Source: Actinomycetota bacterium
GTDB lineage: Bacteria; Actinomycetota; Actinomycetes; Streptosporangiales; Streptosporangiaceae
Reading direction: 5' to 3'
DNA length: 64,000 nt
NCBI GenBank assembly: GCA_003168255.1
Contig: PMSU01000036.1
Location: 124,001 to 188,000 of the forward strand
The notes below the pieces were generated by a model. That model did no database searches and was not told the origin of the DNA. It was given only the letters and a program-made list of their open reading frames with translations. The first letter of the stretch is position 1; the number at the start of each line of letters is the position of its first letter. Positions 60,001 through 64,000 of the stretch are shown piece by piece. Made by a program: the position numbers and the translations under genes.

Positions 60001-60661
60001 GCGCGGGCCTGGCCGCGATGACGATCATCTGGCCGGCGTGCAGCCCGTTGGTGAGGGCGTCCAGGTCGGCGAAGCCGGTAGGGACGCCGGTCATCCCGCC
60101 GCCGCGGCTGCCGATCGCCTCGATCTCGTCCAGCGCTCCGGGCATGATCTCCGACAGCGGCAGGTAGTCCTCGCTGGACCTGCGGTCGGTGACCGCGTAC
60201 ACCTCGGCCTGCGCCAGATCGACGAGATCGTCGGCATCGCCGTCACCCGCATAGCCGAGCTGGACGATCCGGGTACCGACCTCGACCAGGCGCCGCAGGA
60301 TCGCCCGTTCCCTGACGATCCTGGCGTAGTAGCCGGCGTTGGCCGCGGTCGGCACGGAGGCGATCAGCGTGTGCAGGTAGTCGGCACCGCCCACCCGGGC
60401 GACCTCGCCGCGCCGGGTCAGCTCCGCTGCCACGGTTACCGCGTCGGCGGGCTCGCCGCGGCCGTATAGATCAAGGATGACCTCGTGCACGATCTGGTGC
60501 GCCGGCCGGTAATGGTCCCGCGGCCGGATCACCTCGATCACGTCGGAGATAGCGTCCCTGGACAACAGCATCCCGCCGAGCACGCACCGCTCGGCGGCGA
60601 TGTCATGCGGCGGTGTCCGCTCGAAATCGTCGCCCCTAGGCGCGATCTCGGTGACGCTCAC
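57035..60661 (-). CDS. dnaB: replicative DNA helicase DnaB with two inteins
   Basis: A 1208-aa precursor. After removal of inteins at residues 224-556 and 724-1148 the three exteins (223 + 167 + 60 residues) give a 450-aa DnaB, the normal size. Extein landmarks: N-terminal domain PHDIAAERCVLGGML, Walker A split as ARPALGK/STLAL by intein 1, Walker B VIIDYLQLM, SQLNRGPEQRQDKRPMLSDLRESG before intein 2 and SIEQDADMVILLHRE after it. GTG start, GGGGGAGG about 11 bp upstream. Both splice junctions end in HN with Ser at +1. Confidence 0.96.
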   Translation of the reverse strand: MSVTEIAPRGDDFERTPPHDIAAERCVLGGMLLSRDAISDVIEVIRPRDHYRPAHQIVHEVILDLYGRGEPADAVTVAAELTRRGEVARVGGADYLHTLIASVPTAANAGYYARIVRERAILRRLVEVGTRIVQLGYAGDGDADDLVDLAQAEVYAVTDRRSSEDYLPLSEIMPGALDEIEAIGSRGGGMTGVPTGFADLDALTNGLHAGQMIVIAARPALGKALALDTPLPTPDGWTTMGEVAAGDQLIGADGRPTTVVAATEVMHDRPCYEVEFGDGTRIVADAQHQWQIAPPRGGSHQPVTLRTTEQLAAALRGPGGGSAGYSVPVARPAGLAERCLPLPPYALGGWLGAGADDSARIIITDPEVVLAIESEGLQVIPLPNGDGHYSIADGRPDQGGDRTVTEVLRRLGVLGDRHIPAGYLRASETQRRCLLAGLLDALGEVAADGSVVFATAGERLAAGTRELVLSLGYQATMTAPAAGDPTACYTVAFTPADKVFRLPRKLARQACQASPGSLRRHIADVRPVSSVPVRCVQVSSPDGLYLASRSWIPTHNSTLALDLARAASVQHGMATVIFSLEMSRNEITMRLLSAEARVPLHTMRTGQLSDEDWTRLARRMSEVADAPLFIDDSPNMSMMEIRSKCRRLKQRHDLRMVIIDYLQLMSSPKRVENRQQEVSEMSRSLKLLAKELEVPVIAVSQLNRGPEQRQDKRPMLSDLRESGCMTADTALLRADTGAPVTFAELLRDGHQDVLVWSIDQHRRLVASPITDVFPSGVKDVYRLRLASGREVKASGNHPFLTFEGWTPLEELTVGDRLGIPRRIPEPISPGLGWSEHRLGLLAHLIGDGCVLRKQPVHYTSADEANLAFVETAAAEFGITPRRVPQGTWSHVYLPAPYRCARGRLNPLHTWFIELGISDLRSYQKRIPAALYSASNAEVAIFLRHLWAADGNVTVPRTKTGPKVYYSSSSSELAQGVALLLARFGIVARIRRVTKPGYRSNFHVIVADGPSLRTFCREVGVHGARGELVGELLAFLDGRSVNTNADTLPIEVWSLVKAERTRAGLSERQLQAAIHTHYCGSTLYKSCPSRERLLRCADALDSAVLREAASSDIYWDRVVAIEALGPQPVYDATVKKTHNFIADGVLAHNSIEQDADMVILLHREDAYERESPRAGEADLVVAKHRNGPTATVTVAFQGHYSRFVDMAPG
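57218..58492 (-). other. DnaB intein 2: class 1, intact LAGLIDADG endonuclease
   Basis: 425 residues. Starts with Cys (CMTADTALL), block B GNHPFLTFEGW, LAGLIDADG block C LAHLIGDGC and block E LRHLWAADGNV both with catalytic Asp, block F YDATVKKTHNFIADGV and block G LAHN, with Ser +1. A standard class 1 intein with a probably active homing endonuclease. Confidence 0.88.
58994..59992 (-). other. DnaB intein 1: class 3-like, endonuclease decayed
   Basis: 333 residues inserted in the P-loop (between GK and ST). The first residue is Ala, so it cannot use the class 1 pathway. It has W in QHQWQIA (block B), C in VRCVQVS (block F) and T in the final PTHN (block G): the W-C-T set of class 3 inteins, which splice through a block F cysteine. 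LAGLIDADG block C reads LGAG and block E reads LLDALG, both without the catalytic Asp, so homing activity is probably lost. Confidence 0.85.
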
Positions 60662-60979
60662 CTGCCCATCGCCTCCCCCTGCCCCCCGGCATGTTCGCGA
60701 CGGCGCGCGACCGGTTGATTCCTTTGTAGCGAACGGCTACGACAGTCTGGCGGCCCACGCGGCAGATGGCCAGCCCCAGCGCACCAGCCCCTGTGGATAG
60801 CCTGTGCAGACACGCCGCTGGCGCTGTGCGCAGCCTGGGGGCACCGCTGGGGACATTTCTGGTTACGCCGCGAAGCCGAGCCGTCTGCCTGCTGTTATGC
60901 GTTCCACCGGCTGTGCGGAAGAAAAAGTTTGGAGCTTTCTTCTGGCCCACAACAGGCAGAAGTTATCCACACACGGAGA
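60662..60979. promoter_or_regulatory. dnaB upstream region with DnaA-box-like sites
   Basis: TTATCCACA (60963-60971) is a perfect DnaA box; the reverse match CTATCCACA lies at 60792-60800. Only two sites and no AT-rich unwinding stretch, so not an origin. May serve DnaA-dependent control of the dnaB gene or of the small divergent gene. Confidence 0.4.
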
Positions 60980-61252
60980 ATGACCAGCGGGTCGGGCGCG
61001 GGCTATGGCGATTCTCCCGATCCCCGTGCACGCCACGCGCCGACGGGCTATCGTTCGAGTGTGTGTTCGATCCCCGATGCCGCGCTCGGCAGCCTTGCCC
61101 GTGCCATCGACGAGCTTGCCGCGGACAGCCACGACGGTGCGACACCGGCGCAAGTGGCCGAGCGCATCGCCCGGATATGGGGGATGGTTACAGACCTCGA
61201 CCCCGAGCTCGCCAGGCGTCGCTCGGGGTACGAAGAGACGGCGGACGGCTAG
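60980..61252 (+). CDS. small conserved-looking hypothetical protein
   Basis: A 90-aa protein. The second half SIPDAALGSLARAIDELAADSHDGATPAQVAERIARIWGMVTDLDPELARRRSGY is regular and helical and looks conserved, as small actinobacterial proteins near dnaB/rplI often do; the first 30 residues look less so. ATG 60980 has GGAG only 2 bp upstream, so a GTG near 61060 is an alternative start. Function unknown. Confidence 0.55.
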   Translation: MTSGSGAGYGDSPDPRARHAPTGYRSSVCSIPDAALGSLARAIDELAADSHDGATPAQVAERIARIWGMVTDLDPELARRRSGYEETADG

Positions 61253-61313
61253 GCCGTACCGGGCGGACAGCTCGGGCCGGCCGGGGAAGCCGGCCGGCCG
61301 TCAGCGTGATACG

Positions 61314-61760
61314 TCAGTGGCCGGCGATCTCGACGTCGACAGGAGCGCTAACCTCTGGATGCAGCCGCACCATCACCTGGTGCGTGCCCACCGTCTTGAT
61401 CGGGTTGGTGATCTCGATCCGCCGCTTGTCGAGCTCGGGGCCGCCCGCGGTGCGAACCGCCGCCACGATGTCCGCGGGGCTGACCGAGCCGAATAGCCGG
61501 CCGCTGGCGCCCGCGCGGGTCTCAAACCGGACGGTGAGCGCCGCGAGTTCTCCCGCGACCTGCTTGGCGTCGTCGAGACCGCGGATCTCGCGCGCCGACC
61601 TGGCCCGCTTGATCGAATCAATCTGCTTCTCCCCGCCCCGCGTCCAGCGCATCGCGAGCCGGCGCGGGATCAGGTAGTTACGCCCGTACCCGCCTGCCAC
61701 CTCGACCACATCGCCGGGGCCGCCGAGGCCGGTGACCTCCTGGGTGAGGATGAGCTTCAT
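61314..61760 (-). CDS. rplI: 50S ribosomal protein bL9
   Basis: A 148-aa protein. N-terminal RNA-binding domain [33 protein letters not shown] with the G-x-G-D-x-V and YGRNYLIP signatures, a connecting helix, and a C-terminal domain ([16 protein letters not shown]). Last gene of the rpsF-ssb-rpsR-rplI cluster; start 61760 gives the standard MKLIL N-terminus. Confidence 0.98.
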   Translation of the reverse strand: MKLILTQEVTGLGGPGDVVEVAGGYGRNYLIPRRLAMRWTRGGEKQIDSIKRARSAREIRGLDDAKQVAGELAALTVRFETRAGASGRLFGSVSPADIVAAVRTAGGPELDKRRIEITNPIKTVGTHQVMVRLHPEVSAPVDVEIAGH

Positions 61761-61796
61761 CGGTGTGCGACTCATCGGTGTCTGATCCCCTCGGCC

Positions 61797-62033
61797 TTAG
61801 CGCGCGATGCTCGTGTAGGGCAGCAGCGCCATCTCGCGAGCGTTCTTGATCGCGGTCGCGACGTCGCGCTGGTGCTGCGTGCAGTTTCCGGTGACTCGCC
61901 TCGCCCGGATCTTGTGCCGGTCGGAGATGAACTTGCGCAGCAGTCCCGTGTCTTTGTAGTCCACGTAGGAGATCTTCTCCTGGCAGAACAGGCAGACCTT
62001 CTTCTTGGGCTTGCGTATGGGCGCCTTGGCCAT
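61797..62033 (-). CDS. rpsR: 30S ribosomal protein bS18
   Basis: A 78-aa protein: [64 protein letters not shown]. It keeps a zinc-binding set (C-x2-C in VCLFC, Cys and His in NCTQHQR), the C+ form. ATG 62033 is spaced better from GGAG than 62036. Partner of bS6 in the 30S platform. Confidence 0.98.
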   Translation of the reverse strand: MAKAPIRKPKKKVCLFCQEKISYVDYKDTGLLRKFISDRHKIRARRVTGNCTQHQRDVATAIKNAREMALLPYTSIAR

Positions 62034-62103
62034 CATGGTGCTCCTTTGCAGAGCCCCGCGGTCGGCGGGGATGGTCGGTTTCTCGGGTTGGAGTGTTGCA
62101 AGA

Positions 62104-62640
62104 TCAGAATGGTGGCTCGTCCGTCGTCCCGCTGCCGCCGCCGGACTCGGACGCCCACGGGTCGTCGGCTGGTGGCCGACCGCCGGAGCCGCCGGAGCCG
62201 CCGCCGTATCCGCCGGACTGCCCGCCGGAGCCGCCTTGTCCGCCGGAGCCGCCGCTGAAGCCGCCGCTGGACCGGCTGGACTTGGTGACCTTGGCGGACG
62301 CGTTGCGCAGCGAGGGGCCGACGTCATCGACGTCAACCTCGTAAACGGTGCGCTTCTCGCCCTCCTTGGTCTCGTAAGAGCGCTGCCGCAGCCGCCCGGA
62401 GACGATGACCCGCATGCCGCGCTGCAGGCTCTCGGCCGCGTTCTCCGCAGCCTGCCGCCACACGCTGCAACTTAGGAAGAGGCTGTCGCCGTCCTTCCAC
62501 TCATTGGTGGCCTTGTCCAGGAACCGGGGCGTGGAGGCGACGCGGAACTTGGCAACCGCCTGCCCAGTCTGCGTGTAGCGGAGCTCCGGATCGTCGACGA
62601 GGTTCCCGGCGATCGTGATCTGTGTGTCGCCTGCTGCCAT
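62104..62640 (-). CDS. ssb: single-stranded DNA-binding protein
   Basis: A 178-aa SSB. OB fold with [62 protein letters not shown] and the actinobacterial clamp-like [20 protein letters not shown]; then a Gly/Ser-rich linker and the acidic tip DEPPF that recruits partners. Located between rpsF and rpsR. Confidence 0.98.
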   Translation of the reverse strand: MAAGDTQITIAGNLVDDPELRYTQTGQAVAKFRVASTPRFLDKATNEWKDGDSLFLSCSVWRQAAENAAESLQRGMRVIVSGRLRQRSYETKEGEKRTVYEVDVDDVGPSLRNASAKVTKSSRSSGGFSGGSGGQGGSGGQSGGYGGGSGGSGGRPPADDPWASESGGGSGTTDEPPF

Positions 62641-62695
62641 GGGGGCTGCTCCCGGTCGTTCGGCTGGTGGGTCTATCGCGGCGGAATGGAGCCGC

Positions 62696-62986
62696 TCAGT
62701 GGCGTCCGGGACGGAGAATCTTCGTCCGCAGGATCGCCTCGTTCAGGTTCAGCTGCCGGTCCAGTTCCCGCACGGCATCAGGCTCCGACGTCAGGTCCAC
62801 GACCGCGTAGATGCCGTCGAACTTCTTGTCGATGGCATAGGCGAGCCGCCGGCGGCCCCATACGTCGACCTTGTCGACGCTCCCGCCACTTGTCTTGATG
62901 ACGTTGAGAAACTGGTCAAGGGACGGCTGGACAGTACGTTCCTCGAGCTCAGGGTCGAGGATGATCATCATCTCGTAGTTGCGCAT
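62696..62986 (-). CDS. rpsF: 30S ribosomal protein bS6
   Basis: A 96-aa protein: [19 protein letters not shown], the [55 protein letters not shown] core. First gene of the cluster; GAGGAGG lies about 13 bp upstream. Confidence 0.98.
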   Translation of the reverse strand: MRNYEMMIILDPELEERTVQPSLDQFLNVIKTSGGSVDKVDVWGRRRLAYAIDKKFDGIYAVVDLTSEPDAVRELDRQLNLNEAILRTKILRPGRH

Positions 62987-63017
62987 GCGCGGAACCGGCC
63001 TCCTCTGGACTGACGCG

Positions 63018-63036
63018 GTCACGGTGTCTCCGTGAC
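63018..63036. promoter_or_regulatory. hairpin in rpsF leader
   Basis: GTCACGG/CCGTGAC pairs perfectly around a 5-nt loop, 32 bp upstream of rpsF. Position fits a bS6:bS18 autoregulatory leader, but the diagnostic bulge was not confirmed. Confidence 0.3.
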
Positions 63037-63275
63037 AGGAGGTGCAGCGCGCCGTGGCGGGATGGCCCCGCCTCTGGCGCGCGCAGCGCGGCCAGCCTAC
63101 CAAGGTTCTTCCGGTGGATTAGCCAATGGATTAGCCGAACGGTGCCGCCTGGCCACGCGCTCGCTCCGGGCCGGCCAGGCGCGTGATTCACCTGCCGGGA
63201 TTCCGCGCCAGTGAAAACGGGAACATTCCCCGATGACGGCCCCGCCGCGAAGGCGCCCTGGAAGAGGTGGCATCC

Positions 63276-63584
63276 GTGTCGCACGTCATCAGAATGCACC
63301 CGCACCTGCCGCACGTAAGCCTCAACAGCGACGGCAAGCCGCATCCGCTGGTGAACATGCTCACCGGCGTGACGCTGGTCACCGGCGTGGCGGCGCTGGT
63401 CCTGGGCTTCATCGTCGCCGAGCATCTGTCCGCCGTCATCCTTGGCCTGATGGCCCTGTTCGTCGGGTTGTACGTACAGATGATCTCCGCCACCCGGGAA
63501 GAGCGGGTCCTCATCGTGACCGGGCTGGTGGCTGCGTTCGTCGGGGCAGGGCTCGGCTTCGCGCACGGCGGCTTCTCCATCTGA
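63276..63584 (+). CDS. small membrane protein
   Basis: A 102-aa protein with three hydrophobic helices (MLTGVTLVTGVAALVLGFIV, LSAVILGLMALFVGLYVQMI and VLIVTGLVAAFVGAGLGF) after a His-rich N-terminus (VIRMHPHLPHVSLN). GTG 63276 is chosen because AGAGG lies 8 bp upstream; GTG 63267 is possible. Function unknown. Confidence 0.72.
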   Translation: MSHVIRMHPHLPHVSLNSDGKPHPLVNMLTGVTLVTGVAALVLGFIVAEHLSAVILGLMALFVGLYVQMISATREERVLIVTGLVAAFVGAGLGFAHGGFSI

Positions 63585-63645
63585 CCGCTTCTGCGCACTG
63601 GCCGGGCGGACAGACGTTGCGGCCACCAGCCTGGATCGCCGGGCC

Positions 63646-64000
63646 TCACCCGCCATGAACGGGCTCAGGCGGCCTGGCCAGCTCGCCTCGCTGCCACTGG
63701 CCCGGGGGCTGTCCGTGGTGCCGGCGGAACGCCGCGGCGAAGGCGTTCGGCGAGGCGTAGCCGGTCCGGTTAGCGATCTGGGCGAGGGTCAGCTCGCCGG
63801 TCCGCAGGTAGTCGCGGGCGAGGGTCATCCGCCAGTCCGTTAGGTATTGCATGGGTGCTTGGCCGAGTGATCGTTCGAAGTTTCGGGCGAAGGCCGGGCG
63901 GGACAGCCCGCTCAGGGACGCTAGTTCGGGCACGGTCCAGGGGTGGCCGGCTTCGGCGTGGATCGCATGCAGAGCGGGGCTTAGCCGGGGATCACTAGAG
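63646..64000 (-). CDS. AraC family transcriptional regulator, 5' end cut by window edge
   Basis: The open frame runs to the window edge. It encodes RLSPALHAIHAEAGHPWTVPELASLSGLSRPAFARNFERSLGQAPMQYLTDWRMTLARDYL and LTLAQIANRTGYASPNAFAAAFRRHHGQPPGQWQR: the two helix-turn-helix units of an AraC domain. The lead-in is typical of the group with an N-terminal cupin_6 sensor, which would lie outside the window. Confidence 0.92.
   Translation of the reverse strand, partial: SSDPRLSPALHAIHAEAGHPWTVPELASLSGLSRPAFARNFERSLGQAPMQYLTDWRMTLARDYLRTGELTLAQIANRTGYASPNAFAAAFRRHHGQPPGQWQRGELARPPEPVHGG

Noticed and set aside
58706-60469. 587-codon plus-strand open frame within dnaB
   Set aside because: Antisense of dnaB and intein 1; no family signature and no start signal.
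60662-60979. Chromosomal origin of replication
   Set aside because: Only two DnaA-box-like sites and no AT-rich segment or dnaA/dnaN genes, so origin status is not supported.

Overview
The window is high-GC DNA from an actinomycete. Evidence for this: many GTG starts, dense GTGA/ATGA stop-start overlaps, TetR/IclR/ECF regulators of actinobacterial type, bifunctional small AICE-like genes, and the rpsF-ssb-rpsR-rplI-dnaB chromosomal block at the right end. The order cannot be fixed from the sequence alone; a Streptosporangiales-like lineage is only a guess.

0-28 kb is chromosomal accessory DNA. It starts with a cut-off ECF sigma gene, a 52-aa conserved-looking ORF, a TetR regulator with a three-fold GTAC operator, recQ, a flavin disulfide reductase, a polar amino-acid ABC transporter operon, an aldo/keto reductase, a PPOX protein, a ROK kinase-gluconokinase pair, an orphan CoA-transferase alpha subunit with an IclR regulator and matching operator, a MetE-like protein, a serine hydrolase, a DinB protein, a TetR-controlled DrrA/DrrB-type exporter, an ANT-like nucleotidyltransferase, an 812-aa membrane protein with a kinase-like middle, a secreted G1 (eqolisin) peptidase, and a SigE-type sigma factor coupled to a membrane-anchored eight-repeat beta-propeller. 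Several decayed genes (AKR, AsnC, GNAT, TetR, LuxR) lie between them.

28.3-51.0 kb is a layered genomic island ending at a tRNA-Arg(ACG) gene. The youngest layer (about 36.45-51.0 kb) is a 14.5-kb integrated element bounded by an exact 48-bp repeat of the tRNA 3' part. It carries a tyrosine integrase, a Xre repressor, an excisionase, a DUF3631 ATPase and a long overlapping minus-strand operon; a plus-strand operon encodes zinc-ribbon proteins, a 25-aa ORF, a NUMOD4/HNH nuclease and an FtsK/TraSA-like translocase. Unexpectedly it also carries a 1223-aa phage tape-measure protein with a transglycosylase-like C-terminus and a small virion-type protein, with no capsid, portal or terminase. To its left is an older layer with a degenerate second att copy (33.68 kb), an integrase remnant, a methyltransferase, a broken FAD monooxygenase and an IS110 remnant. 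Further left is a frameshifted NLR-like STAND protein (DUF4062-like / NB-ARC-like / TPR) between two diverged direct repeats, and another integrase remnant.

51-64 kb returns to the chromosome: TetR remnant, carboxymuconolactone decarboxylase, a YCII/DGPF protein with its ECF42-type sigma factor, GNAT, DUF1089-like and BKACE-like genes, a methyltransferase/MerR pair that lost both 5' ends, dnaB with two inteins of different classes, rplI, rpsR, ssb, rpsF, a small membrane protein and a cut-off AraC regulator.
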